Shown here: in pieces, positions 27,301-42,300 of the stretch
Position numbering within the stretch: the stretch's first letter is position 1
How the letters are laid out: the number at the start of each line of letters is the position of its first letter
Assembly (NCBI GenBank): GCA_947359465.1
Contig: OX375872.1
Span: 14,357,018 to 14,421,017 of the forward strand
Length of the DNA stretch: 64,000 nucleotides
Direction of reading: 5' to 3'
From: Metellina segmentata
Taxonomy: Eukaryota; Arthropoda; Arachnida; Araneae; Tetragnathidae
Notes under the pieces: model-generated
What the model saw: only the letters and a program-made list of their open reading frames with translations
Told to the model about the DNA's origin: nothing
The model's database searches: none
Position numbers and translations under genes: made by a program

Positions 27301-30300
27301 GGCTAGTCATACATATTCCTGATGTATAAAATTGAACACTTTCATAATATTACTGTTATGGATATTTTCAAATCAAATATAGATAATAATAGCCCTACAG
27401 TATAACAATGGATTATTTCCTATATTTGATTGATTTGATTTGATACATTCGTTATTGTAAGAAAACTTAGATGCATATTTTACACAGATTTCTATCCATA
27501 ACATCCTATGCATTTAAATCAATGTAACTCAAAATAAGGGTCTTGAAGACATTACTTTTAAGGTATTGTTTAGAAATCTAACAAACTTTCAGTAAGCGGA
27601 GTATAAATTTTCCCAAATCAGTTCAACTTTTGTCTATGATTTCAAAGTTGGAAAAATCAAATTTTATCTCCTCAGAATGTTGTATTCCTATTCTCAAAAC
27701 ATTTTTCTGAAATGGAAACATTGTCAAACAAGAAAAAAGTCTCGTTTAACTGATCTTTTTCATTTCAAAATTCAATTTAGAAAATATTCTCGCTTTAAAC
27801 ATTTTTTTGTGCACCCCTTGCATTTTTAATGTGCATAATGTATATAATGAAATGGAAAATCAATTGTTTTTTTAAAAGAAAAAGATGACAAGTTATGAAC
27901 ATATTCAGGAGAGAATGATTGGCATACTAACGTTCATGATCGCAATTATGCAACATCTGTTCATAATATCTCCGTTGCTTACAGTAAACATTTTTATCTG
28001 CTGTAGCTTCATCATATTCAGATGTTGAAGGAAGATTTTCATCCAATTTTGACTCAGATCCAGCACGACAGTGACTAGTACAAGTTTTAGAGGTAGATCT
28101 GCTAGTAGCTGATGATGTTGAAATACCAATACTTCTATGATAAATTTTAGAAGAAGGATAGCTTGTTGAATGCTTAAAAAAATGAATAAAATTAATGAAG
28201 CTATACATGCTATAGCAAATATCTAAAACAGTTTTAAACAATTAAAATAGATTCTGAGATCACCAATATAACTATTTGAACAGTTTTAGTCAAGTTTGTT
28301 GGCTGGAACAAAAAGGAGAGGAGAAGTACAATTGCCTTCAGATTTGTATTGAAGTTAATGGTTTTTATGAAAAAAGTTAGATACAGAAAAACTTGGGAGA
28401 AGCAATGATCGTATATGTATACACTGTAAATAAGTTTGGAAACACATTGAGATATGCAAAAAAAAACAATAAAATACAAACAAATATGATTATGAAATAT
28501 TTAATTGTTTTAAATTAAGATAATATTTTACTTACTCATATCAAATAAAGAAATAAAATAACTATATGAGTCTAAGCATTTGATTCTTCAAAATATTCAC
28601 ATCACACTTTTATCACAGTATTACATTCTCAAGATTCACAGTATTACATTTTCACAAATTCCCCAAGAAATTGTTTTTTGTGTTCCACAGAACTATAGAT
28701 AATTTTAGTGACATAAATTTTATTTCTATTGAATTGTATTGAAATTTCTATAGAATCCTATAGGGAATGTTCTATAGAATCCGATAGGGAATGTTCAATA
28801 GAATCCTATAGGGAATGTTCTATAGAATAGTAGGCCGTGAAACAAAAAAATAAATAATGATAGAATTGAAAAGATGTTTCTAGACATTCTAGAGAGATTT
28901 CTATAGAGGTTACTTTATAGAGCTTATAGAGAAAAACGGACCAGAATTCTATGTACCACATTGTATATAAATTTTTGTTATGGCTATGTATTGGCAATTC
29001 ATTAGCATTATTTCTAACCATCGTTTAAGTAGATTCACACAACTTATTTATGTTTAAAAGACTTAGATGTCGTATTTTAAATTTAAATTAATCGCACAGA
29101 AACTATGAGATTGAAATCTGGACTCTGGGACAGCCAATGCAAGTTCTCCAAGTCTTTCTCTTTTGATAAATTTTCAACATAACAGAAGATTTTTAGAATG
29201 TCTTCTCAGAAAACAAATCCATGGCCAATCAAGAAAGTTTCAGAAGGTATTTCTTGTCATTAGAAAATGTTGCGATAACTGTGCTTGCTCAAAATTTCTG
29301 ACTTTGGACAAATTACCAATTGCTTTGCCTCCAAAATAGCCCCACACTGTCATAGAACCACCTCCATACTTGGCTGTGGGAATTTACATTGAGATTGCTT
29401 CTATTCAACGGTTGTTGGTAAAAAACACTTGTTTCAATTACTGCCAAAAAAGTTCATTTTCTGATCTCCAAGGTTCCAATTTTGATGCGATCTGCCCCAA
29501 AGAAATCACTACATTTGTTAATACCTCTTTGTAGTAGTTTTTTGTTGCCAGATATCCATTTTGATCATATTCTTTACTGTGGTCATTTACACAGGTGTAT
29601 TTAGTAACAAATTAAGGTTTGAGAATAATTCAGGAACAGTTTGGAATTGGTTACATTTGCATGTGACTGTCAAATATTTCTCTTAAGCATTTGAAGTCAT
29701 TCTACCAGATCAAAAACAATTTTTATTCTATCTAGTTCCACCCAAATCTTTTAGTGTCGTATACACAGTACCAGCCAAAACCTTTGACTGACCAGTCTTT
29801 ATAAGAGATATGATTACAGCTTTGTTTATTGACAGTTATCTCTTCCTCAAGGGCCATATGAATCAAATTCAATAAATTACAACACATCTAACATATCTGA
29901 AGCACATTAAAAAACGTCACCTGAAAATTAACTTGCATCAAAACGTAACTCTTAGCATTTTACTGATTATATGCAATGAGTGAAGATCACATATTTCACT
30001 CGAAATATGTATACTCTCAGTTCTATATCGTGCTTTTTGGACACTATCTTCTAGGCCACATTATGAAATTTTATTAACATTTAACTTTTTATCAGTTAGA
30101 CAAATGAATATAACTATTCAATAAGTTGTGTTCTCATTCTCCATCCATGATACTTAAAAATATAAATCTTTCAAAACTTTTAGATAGTAAGTATCTTAGG
30201 GATGTGCAGGATGTTTCAAAACTTATGGACGGTATAGACGTATTAGAAACAAAAATAGGTAAATGAATACATTCACATGAATGTAATATAGATCTAACTA

Positions 30301-33300
30301 TAATTATCTTAACTTACATTTAAATTTATTACATCTGAATGGGGTTCCTTTTTTTTTTAAATTTAAGTGAGACAAAATAACATTGCAAAGGCATATGAAA
30401 ATAAATAATTTGTTCCTGAGAATATCTGTTATAACAAATTTGGGAAACTGCATTTGGGTAATGTTTTTGGACAGACACAACTTGACTTTCTATTTCTTGG
30501 TATATTATTGTTTCTATACAGATATGGACCATATTAAGATATAAGGATAAATTCAGGGGTGGCCCCAAGCTACCCAGAATTTTATTTTGCTATTGAAAAA
30601 TAGCTTCATTAATCAGCAGCCTTTCAGGAATCAATCTTATTATGATGAATAAAAATTATAACAAAGAAATTCTATATCTTCCATTTGTTAAGGACCAGAA
30701 AATATTTTATTCAAAATTTAATAATTTACACAAAATTTACAGCAGACAAAAGTATTATCACAAGAAACTGTCATTCATTCTTCTTATAAAGTCATAAATT
30801 TCGTATATGAGAGTTAAAAGTTACATGTTTTGAATTCAATTTTGTGATTTTATAGTTTAATAAGATGGATTTTGTTTCAAGAATTGTGTACTTTAATTTT
30901 CTAGTTGATGTAATATGTATTAGATTTGTGTATTTTTCTTTCCTGCGTGTAAATCTCATTTATCAGATCATTGCTCTGAGCAACAGACTAAAAAAAAAGG
31001 TGATTGCCCTAGAGAGGTTTTACCATATTAACTCTTATACTAAAATCGTTCAATCAATATTGAGTTTTTTAAGGTCTTTAAAATATAATGTATATAATTT
31101 TGAATACGTTTTTAATGAACATTTGTTAATTATGTCAGGAAAAAAGTTTTAGATTTTTCTCAAACTAATATAAAACAAGCAAGAAAATATAGTATATACA
31201 CACACATACAAATTATAATAAATCGAGTAAAGTGCATCACGTTCCAGAATGCAAACAAAGGTCTTTTAAATGGAAAATGTACTTTGATTAAACACATCCA
31301 AAATCTAAAGACGATTACAAATTCATATTCATTCAAAAGGAGAAAATAAACATAAGAAATTACCACAGAAGCTTGGACTCCATTTATATCAGGATATTTG
31401 CCTCTCTTGCAAAATCTCAACCACATGAAACGAATTTGCTGTTGAACCTGATCATAACATCAATAAAAAAATTTATCAAAATTTTAATAACAGGTTAAAT
31501 ATGTAATAGTAGAATATTAGTATTTTTACAATTATTACCTTTTTGTTTATTACACAATAACCAACAAAGATATAAATGCCTTCTAAAAGACAGAAAAAAG
31601 AGAATGCATATTGCAGTATAGTATGTGTTTCATTCACAGAAAGAATGGCAAGAACCCACGTTGATCCTTGTATAGGCAACAACATTACAGCCAGCCAAAG
31701 TAATGTCCTAAAAACAAAACCATACAAATTAATTTGAGTCGCAAGTTTGAAACTTAATTGGAAATTTTTTTTTAACATGTATTTTTTGCTTCAAATATGT
31801 TTAATCAAGCATAGCTTATCTTCAAAGAAAGTAATGTTATACATTTTTTAAAATTTCATCAAGATATTCTTTAAATTTTTAATAATTCTTTTAAGTTAAT
31901 AAACAGGTTTTCTTTGAAGTTCATGTCTACTATACAAGCTCATTACAGCTCAAATTCTACATCCCTACTGATGCAAGAATGCATCATGTATATAATACAT
32001 ATGTAGATTGTTAAAAGGGGCATGTTTATAGGTAATGTGTAAACAAATTGGACGAAAACTCAAATTCAAAAACTCTTAGGTCATACACTGATAATTTGTA
32101 TTAGTAATGCTGTAACATAGAAAATGAAATAACTGCAACTATGTCAAATGTCATGGCATTGCTTCAGAATTTGTTCACAATAAATCAACAGTCAATCGAA
32201 TTATTTATACAAAAAGAAAAATTGGTATAAGATTAATTACAATTTTTAAACTAAAACCTAACATACTTTAAGTTACCAAAATCTGTGACAGAATCATTGC
32301 TTTGTAAACTTGATTTTAAGGCTGATAAGAAAACCAACAAAGTAACCTGAAAAGAATTTTTTTTAATTGAAAACTACTCAAAATGAAATTTTATTTATTA
32401 AAAACATAGAATACACAAAAATGTAAAGAACTTTAAAAGTTTAGATTAAAATAGTGACTAAATTGCAATACAAATTCTTTTGAATTAATTAACAGCTAAA
32501 GAATTATGTACATGTTGATAAATATACATACGACAACAATGACACAAACAGGTCCAACTAGACTCCAAACCAAATTTTCATGAACAGAAAGCCAGCAACT
32601 AAATAAAAAACATAAAAAATCTCTAATATTGGAAACAAAATTTGTACTTTATCAAACATTTAGTATTTAGAACATTAATGATTTTTTAGATCAATTGTGT
32701 TTGTATACGTTGATAAAAATACAAAAAGAAAATTATGTACTTACAAAAAGTGATTTCCATATTGATCAACACTCACACCAACTGATAGTCCAACAATAAG
32801 TGCTGGTCCACCTATAAAAAGTCCAAAAATATAAATAATCCCAAAAATTAAAAGATTCTTATAGAGTATGATTGAATTAATGCTAATTTATTTAAGTACT
32901 TAAGAATTTTTGATGCAACTGTGTGTGTGTGTGTGTGTGTGTGTGATTTTTAATACTACAGTTTTAAAAATTAATAACTAAATTTACATTTAATTTTATT
33001 TTTTATTTTAATTAATTTTATTCTTAACGATGCAATCATAAGATTTAAATAGTAACATAATTATTTTGTTACTAATTGGATATTGTGTTAAATAAAAACT
33101 AATGTAATAGAGTGTGTTCAAAACACAAATCAAATACAAATTATGCTCAAAACTAAACAGAAGATTAAGAACAATGCCTTACCGAATCCTACACAGAAGT
33201 AACAATGCATAGGACCATGATTAATGTCACACAGATTGGTCATCATTCTAAAAATATGGATGGCCTCTACTAGAAGCCAGGAGAAAATAGTAAGGAACAA

Positions 33301-36300
33301 GAAGTGCAAAAGAATTGCAACCATTTTGCAAGGAAACTGAAAAAAAAAATAACAAATTTAATGTAAAGATAGGATTAGAGAAATGGATAAATGTAGAAAC
33401 AATTATTTTCAATATAATCATGTGATATTTATCAAATATTCACAAAAATATTTTATTTTCATACTGGAATGCATCAATATTTATTTCACTGTGATAAGAT
33501 TTCAATAGAAAATAACCATTATCAGTCTAAAAATATAAACTTCAGAACATGTTTATATGTTTAATTTACTTGAACAAAATTTTGACCAAACAGCGCTTTA
33601 GTTTCTCTTTATACATGATTTTAAATTCCTTGCATTTTATATCACGTAAATATAGCATATTCTACACGTATGCCTTTCAGTTAATGAAATTGAAAGTCAA
33701 AAACACAAGAACATTTATTAACTTCCCGATATATAATAGTTATGTTTTATAACTCTGTATAGTTGGCTAGACAAATATAATTTTGTCAAGGAAAACTTCA
33801 CTTTTCAAATTGATTACCTAAAAGGAAGATAGTTTACCTGTTGGAAAACAAGAGAATGTCGAGACTTCAAGGCAATCAGAAAAATAAGTTCTGCTGCAAA
33901 TATAGTAGAGACTAAGCAAATATGAATAGTGTTGCTGTTGGTCTGAGAGCCTCGCAACATGCAGAAGACAATAAATGTACAGGCAAGTAGAACTAAAGAT
34001 GTTACAATGGCCACGTAGGAAATCACATTCTGTACAAGGGATTCTGAAGGAACAAACTGAAAAAAAGTACATACATATAAAAAATATGCACGTAAAATAA
34101 AAATTAGATAATTTTATACAAATAATACTCTTACGATTTAGTTTAATCTTGCATAGGGTACCAAAAATTAGAATTTATATCATTTAAAAAAAATTTCTAA
34201 AGACAACAAGCATGTAAATGTAGCTTACAGTTTTAGTAATTAAAATAATGGTAATTATATATATATATATATATATATATAGAATAAAAAAATAATAAAT
34301 ATTCAATAGAATAGTGCTCCAAAACTAGAAAACAAGTACTAAAAGTAAGATCACAAAGTCTAAAATTAGGATATTTACTCCAAATGTTATTGACCATTAT
34401 TAACAGTTGTTATTGAGAATTCATTTCAAATAAAAAGGTTATAATATTAAGTTTACAGTGAAGCTAATGAAAAAAGTGAAACACAGGAAAAAAACAAGCA
34501 AATAAAGAAAAATAATAGCATGCCTTTTGTAAGGATCATATTAAAAAGTTAAATTGAAAAAAAGACAATTACTCATACTTCAAAATGTTTCTGAAATTGT
34601 GAATTATTGTTATCTACTCTCTCTCTCTTAAGAATAGAATACAGTAAGATCTCAAATATTTTTTATTAGTTTTACTACTCTAAGGACCATTACCTTATTC
34701 TAAAGGAACCATGGAACAAAAACTATAAAATCCACTCCAATCTTGCATGAAAAGATTCTTGAAAGACAAAGTCAAAAACTTACCTCTTTCCAGGTTACTT
34801 CAAGAATATTTTAATGACTAATTGTAAATATGTGTTAACTAAATTACACTTTTACTACACTAACACGCTCATTGAAAATTGAAATGTTGACTTACCGTTA
34901 AATAGATATTTAAAAAGTACATGTACAAAACCTGATTAATCTGAACTGTTCATTTATTCATTCAAATGCTGTATGAAAAACCTATTTCCCAATGCCTGTA
35001 CCCACAAGTGAAAAAAAAGTGAAATTGTACACATTATGTAAAAACTCAGAAACCAGAGTGGTTAACAATTTATTAAAAATGTAAAAAAAAAAAAAATGAT
35101 TACTTAGTAAAAATGTATGGTTACAACTGATTCTGCTGCAAATGATAAATATGGTTAAAATTGAAAAATAAGTATCTATTTATCCGAACTACAGAAAAAA
35201 ACCATTTATAAATCATCGATATCCACACCATCGAATACAAAACTAAGACAAATAAATGGGATGTTTTTCAGAAACCCCATAAACTGAATATCTTTCCTCA
35301 AAAACACCTTATCTATATCAATTAGATATGATTTGGATTCAATGAATTGCATCATACATAAATTAATCACATACCCATGTGGATCCAAATATGAGTAATA
35401 ATTTTTTTATACTCAATTTCAAAGTTGAGATAGCTGTGGCTCAGAAAAAATTTCCATATATCTGCGATTAAGTGAGCTCTGGCAAATTTTCAAATGTTCC
35501 AGACTGACAAGAAACCAAATAATTTCAAAACTGTGAGGTAAAATTGACGAGACCGACTTTCTAATATCAAAGAAAAAATCACTCAAGTATTTAAATGCCA
35601 ATTTGAAGTCACTGAAATTGGAATAATATTATCACATTTCTGTAACATGTTTCATGTAAGTGACCATGGAGTAAAATGGTAAGGAAATAGAAGGGAGCAT
35701 TGGATGATAGTGTTCTCATAAATCTAAGACATTCAAAAAACGGTATTCTTCAATTGGGTAAGCAGGATATATCAAATTACAACTAGCACATGTTGTCAGG
35801 TAAGTTTATTATGATATGAGAGTTATGAAACCCAAATTCACCACTCTCGTAGGAAATTCGATATTTGAGGTGATTAACTAGAGTTGGTCTCCCATTGTCC
35901 ACAGTCAAAATTTATGGTAGATGAAAAATAGAACGATAATGCAAAAGCAGAAATGGATCACATCCCTGTTTCAGACAATTCACGTTTAAAAATACTGTAA
36001 ATACTATCAAAATTTCATAAGACAGTATTTGATGATTGGAGAATTACGCTTTTTTTTATATATTTTAAACCATGTGTTCATCACACTTTAATAATAAATA
36101 TGCAACTGGGTGAGCAAACTTTTTCATTACTCATTCATTAGGAAAAATAATTTATTGATTGTAAATTTCCAGAGATTATTGGATATCTAACCATCTGTTC
36201 TCACTAAGAGTGAATACTCTCTATGCGAATAATCTAATTAGCTGTGAATTTATATTATCAGACTAACATAAAGAAAAATAGGTAAACTCACAAGAAATGT

Positions 36301-39300
36301 ACCTCAATTTTAATCAAGAAAATTTATAAAACTTTAGAAAAGCAATCCACACCAAATTGTATTTTAAGATTGGCTACTAGAGACAAGTTATACATACAAG
36401 ACTGTTAATACAATAAAGGCATACCTAATACCAAAGGTATTTTAATAAAAAAATAAGAACGCTTTCATAAAACCAAACCATATGAATGAGTAAAGCCTCC
36501 GCTGAAGTTTCCAGAAATGCTGATGGTTGAACATAAAATTGTAAATTAATAATAAAAAAAAAAATCTAATGCAGTGCTGCCAATGAAACATAAACACCTA
36601 TCCTGTTTTAGATCTAAATGCAGTTTTAAATAGTTAAATTATGTTTTGGAAACTTTACAGAATGCCTTATATCAGTACTTCTCAAACTATGCAACATAAA
36701 ATATAAAATTAAAAAAAAATAAAAAGGGGGGGGGATATTTTTTATTTTGTTTAGAATAGAAGAAATAGTATTTCATTATTCAAAGAATAGGTGTACATTA
36801 AGGATGTGTTCTGATCGAAATAATCAAAAGCCTCTCTTGTCTGACAGTTTTAGAAACAGCCTTTTAAATTTTGTGGTTTGTATGCAAACTGAAAGTAAAT
36901 TAAGGTTATATTTCATCAGTACGAAAGTTGGAATTACATTATGTCATCACATGAGATCCTTTCATCACACACATCTTTTATCAGAACTTCTAACTCAACA
37001 AAATAATTAAATTTCTTGACAAAATAGTAAGATTATATATGCAGCAAAATTTAACAAATCAAATGTCAATGGGGATTCTTCACCTTTAATAACAAAATAA
37101 AAAAAGAGTCATATCATATTTTTGTTTTATTTTCTTTCTTTAAAACTGCATATTTCCTGTTACAATGTGGGAAATACTCAATATTAGCCAATTAAATAAA
37201 ATCTAGGTATTTTTTATCAGGGTAAAAAATATTCCTCTATTTTTTTTTTCGTCAACAAACTCAGCAAAAGGCACTATTTCAAATATGAGGTTGGTTATTT
37301 TATTATTATTGGTGTAAATTAAAGTTCTAGTATTTTGAGCAGTTAAGTTAAATAGTTTATTTGGAAGATTGTCAGAATAAACCTCTTTATTAAAGAGTAT
37401 TAACCAAATAAGTTTTGGAAGTGTTGCTTGGTACAGTGAACCTTTAATTTCAGTATTGTTTACATGCATGTTTGCTAATCTTCGAGCTTTATTGACTGTG
37501 CTGATGTAAATTAGAAAATTTAATTACTTGAGGTAATATTTTGAGGTCTAAATCATCTGAGTAAATCCTGAGTGTGATATTTTAAGAAAATATAGTATTT
37601 TTGCTTCTTATTGAAATAAGAAATATAGGGATAACATTTATTAATTTTCTTTTAAAGTTAATCAATACTTGAGTTAAGTCACGTTTTTTCATATTTATTG
37701 AACATCTCAACAATTTCTCATATATACTCATCTTTTATATGAAATTAAGGAGAGGTAATAAAAAATAATTTACAAACCTCATCATGATTTTTCTCCATTA
37801 ATACAGTAAAACTACTCAGATGCGAGCAACTGCAATTAACATACGTATTTTCAGGCGAGTAGTTTTCAACCTCACATCCTTCACTAGACCAATAACCACG
37901 ACTATAAAATGAAAGTTAAATATACATTATTATTGATAGAGAATATAAAAACGAAGTGTTATAAAATATTCGAAGCCCAGAATACAATATTTACCAGATA
38001 GTGATTAAAACAATCATAAATGTTAATTATTCATATCAAGTAACAATCTTAAATTTGAAAAAAAATATTAACTTCAAAACATGTAAAGAAAAGTCAACAA
38101 AATGTTGAAAGTCATAATATAACACAGCAAAAGAGGTGCAGACAAAATTGCCAGAGGTATAAACCAAGTGCAAAAACCAAAACACCAAATAAAATAATAA
38201 TTTAAAAATATCCTTAATTACATGCAACATTCTTAAAAAATAAAAAAAACAGAGGATAGAAAATAACATTGGTTATACAGCTTCTTATATCTAGCATAAG
38301 GATTTTCAATGCTAATAAGCATCTCAGTGACCATACAATGAATATTTCTAAATAACTAATAGCTTTACATAACATTGACATTCAGAGGCAATTTTGACTT
38401 TTAACATGAAATACGACTCTCCTATCTATATTAATATAATTTCTTTCTAGACTTTTTAAAATGACAATTACCAATTTGCATCTTATCCAGAAACGATTCT
38501 CATTTAATTTCTTACTATGCACAAAATAACCAAAAATCAATCAAATAATAAATTATAGGTTCGACAGTTATGTAAACACTAAATGGATTATTAAGTGTTA
38601 CGTATTGATCCTGATCTTTCTGTTATCATCCATCTCATTGCATACTATACATATATTGCTATCACAGAAACAAACGAAGTGTGTATGAAGAAAATCTGTG
38701 CAGTAAATCTATCTATATAAGGTTTTTTTTCCTCACTTTCTATATAAGGTCTCACTGATAACTTGGTCTTATGCAAAAATCCCAGAGAGAAACCTTTATT
38801 TCAATCTTTCTAACCAAAACACAAATGATCTTTTTAAATAATAAATATTGCAGGTTTGCAGCAAAGAGACAATGACTAAAACAGAGAATGTAAGTGACAA
38901 ACTCCATCCCTTCCATCTACCCCATTATACTGTCCAATGCAAAGTATTTGTGAGAAATAGATTTCAACCCTCTCTCTCTAGAAACAGATGTTAACTAAAA
39001 AATATATATTTATAATAAAAATTCAGTTAAAAATTAAATTATGGGTAAGTAATTATGGAAATAGATGAATAGATATTTTCACAAAGATAAACATAAAAGA
39101 AAAATGTTCATCTAAAAAACAGAACTTCAAAGTCAAAAGAAATTGGAAACATGCTTTTGAAAAATAGAATATTGCTTTTATTTTCTGCCAAATGAATGAG
39201 TCACTTAAATGTCGAAAATGTAATAACATAATACATTACTTACATAATAGTCTTTATTTTATATTATTGTAGATTACAAATAGCATGTATATCTATTGCA

Positions 39301-42300
39301 AATTCACAGATTAATACAAAATTACAAGACTTCAAAATATTACAAGATTTTATTCAAATTTAAAACTGGAAATGATAGAATTGATATTATTAAGATATTT
39401 TCTTCACCCCTTCTAAAACAGATTTAAGGAAACATAAAAAAATTATCTTGACTAATGGAGATATTTAAAAAAAAATCTTTCAACTTCATTAATTTGATTG
39501 GATTTTCAAATGTTCTAGTAAAAGATAAACTTTCCTATGCATGGTACTTATGCGGTAAAATATAGTATGTTGTGTTTCATCAGAATTTTTCAAATATAAA
39601 TAATACGATTTTAAAAAATCGACAATGTATCATTAAAATAGTAAAGAATGCCTTTACGATTTCAATAAAATGTAGCAAAATATAACATCACACACGATAA
39701 TGTATTATTTGCTATTCCATAGTATATTAAACCGATACCCCTAAGGTGCTTTCAATATACATAAATATTTAAAAATCAAATCTCCGAAATTTGCTTTCAT
39801 TGAGTTAAACAGAATTTGAATTAATTACAATTCAAGTATAGTATAAGATGCTTTACCATTACAAAAAATACTCTTTATACTAACTTACATTTAGCAAAAT
39901 ATACAAAACAAAACAATTTTAACATTAGCCCAATTTTCCACATGTATATTTAATTAGTTATGAGGTTTTTAATATTTAAAATTTAACCAATCATAGCTCA
40001 AACAATGACTTTCATTATGTTTTGAGAAAAATTTACAATTTTTCAAAAAATATAAATTATTTGGTTGTTATAATAATAACTACTTACTTGTTCTTAAAAT
40101 TCCAAAACACACACTGTGGACTTGTGCCAGTAGAATTCAAAACTCTAAAGCGTAATCTTGCTCCAAGTTCTTGAACAATAGCAACATCTGAGGAATTTAT
40201 AGGTTGAACAACAGCAGTTAAAACAGGCGAGTTTACACCAAGAGGAATTCCATGATATCTGCAATATTAAATGAAAATTTTAAACTCAAAACTCTTTCAA
40301 CTAGGTAAATAGTATAAACATACCAACATAATACACTATAGTGTGAAGCTATTGTACAAATGACCTCCACAGATTGTTTTCACAATGACATCCTGCCAAG
40401 CAAGTGTCATAAAAATATACATTAAAAGTGTCTCAAATAAGTTTAGTTTCTCTATAGCTTTATCTATAGCAAAGTATTATTTGCATGTAGCACATAATTT
40501 ATTACCATGCCCAATAAAAGGCAACTGCAAGATAGTTAACCTAGTCACAATCATTTCTTTAAATGATCATGCATCCAGAATTACAAACATGATTTTAATG
40601 CAGTTTTAATGACACAAGTAACAATCAATCAGCTTATTTAAACAACTATTGAAATCAGCAACTGCTATTTTAGAGAGAGAATTGCACCTGTGTACAAAAG
40701 TATCAGAAGCATCAGTCAGCAAATATGCAAGTTATAAAAAATTTTATTGCAAAAATATGCTCACAAGCAAAGCACAATTATACTGTTGATACACTAAAAG
40801 TGCTTAACAAACAAGTTCTGGATTTATGAAATAACTGCAACAGTTATTTTACAAATACAATATAATGCTATATGATACTAAAATTTAGAAACATCTCTTT
40901 AACGGGAATGTTTAACAAAATATATTGAAAAAAAATTTTCATTTAAAAACACAATAATTTTTGTTCAGCAAATGCCTGTAATTACTATGGTTGAAATTTT
41001 GAAAGCAATGTTTTTACAAGATTTCATACACAAATCCAAATATGAATTTAGATTCTATTCATTCAGAGAAAAATGTCTGAAATGCTTACTAGATAAATGA
41101 AGAAAAAGATATACCTGTCCAAATATTTTAACCTTGCATTTTCATAATTCAAATTTATTGTATTTTGTTTCGTTTTAAAGCAAATGTGACCTCAATCGTA
41201 TTTTTTAATAATAATATTGGTGATAAAACACAATAAGACTTATATTGCCTACTAATTAAAATACAAACAAATTTAAATACCTCACAGAATCATCAAACAG
41301 TGGTGGTAAGAGTTGACCAAGACTTGGATATATGACATACCCCAATACAGCAACTTGTTTTATTAAACTACTTGGAGTATTCACAAATTCTGTAAAACAG
41401 ATAAAATTGAATATTGATAAGCATGCAAATTCTTGTGTAAGTTATGAAAATTCAAAAGAAATTTCACATTAGTGAATACAACACTTACAAAATCTATACT
41501 GTACAGTTGCGAAAAAAACAAACCCCCTTATTTCAAACACGAGCAGAGCAGATTCGAAGGTTCCAATAAGTAGGGAACAAAGTTCACTACAAACTCATAT
41601 GCAATAAATTTGAATAACGAGTTGTCTTTGCATCAAATTTTGCATAAACAAATTTTCCAATGCCAGCACAATATGTGATGCTTTAATAAAATACCACATA
41701 ATCAAATTTGTCACAGAATGAAATTTCATGAATTTACTATCGTCGTATCTGGTGAAATTCAATGTTAAGGATGTTGTCCATTTCAGGGATCATCTCCACT
41801 TTGCAAATCACCATCTGTTGATAGATATTAATTATCAGAAACTGTTAATTTGATGGTTGACTGAAAGGAATCTAGAAAGAATCTTTAAAGCAAGGTTCAC
41901 TCTTGACATACTATTAATTTTCAAATGCAAAAATTTAGATTCTTCCCACGTCAGTTTCAAAAACAGTGTTATTTGAAAATAACAGTTAGCAACTGTTTGA
42001 AATTTTCAGTTATCAATAAACTTATTGGGATAGCAGTTATGCAATTAAAATTATAGTGTGCATATTGATACAATACAAAGCATAATAATGTATGAGATAC
42101 AATACGATAAAAATTGTGTAAAGGATACACAAGTAAAAGATTATTAATTATATTTACCATCATAACTTTTAATTCCAATATGATTGAAAGGAATTATCAT
42201 TTCTGCTGAACGGCTGTCAAAATCATCTCTGATTGGATAATTATTATATTTTGGGAAAATAACTGATGGCACATATGCATCATCTTGAATTCTGAATTCC

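Noticed and set aside
29764..29793. Tc1-like terminus CACAGTACCAGCC as the end of the 29-kb transposase relic
   Set aside because: The orientation is that of a left end reading rightwards, while the relic lies to its left on the minus strand; no partner terminus was found.
32267..32284. Earlier splice donor GGTAAC in exon e21
   Set aside because: It would leave phase 1 where e22 needs phase 2; the later GTATGT donor restores the frame and has a better consensus.
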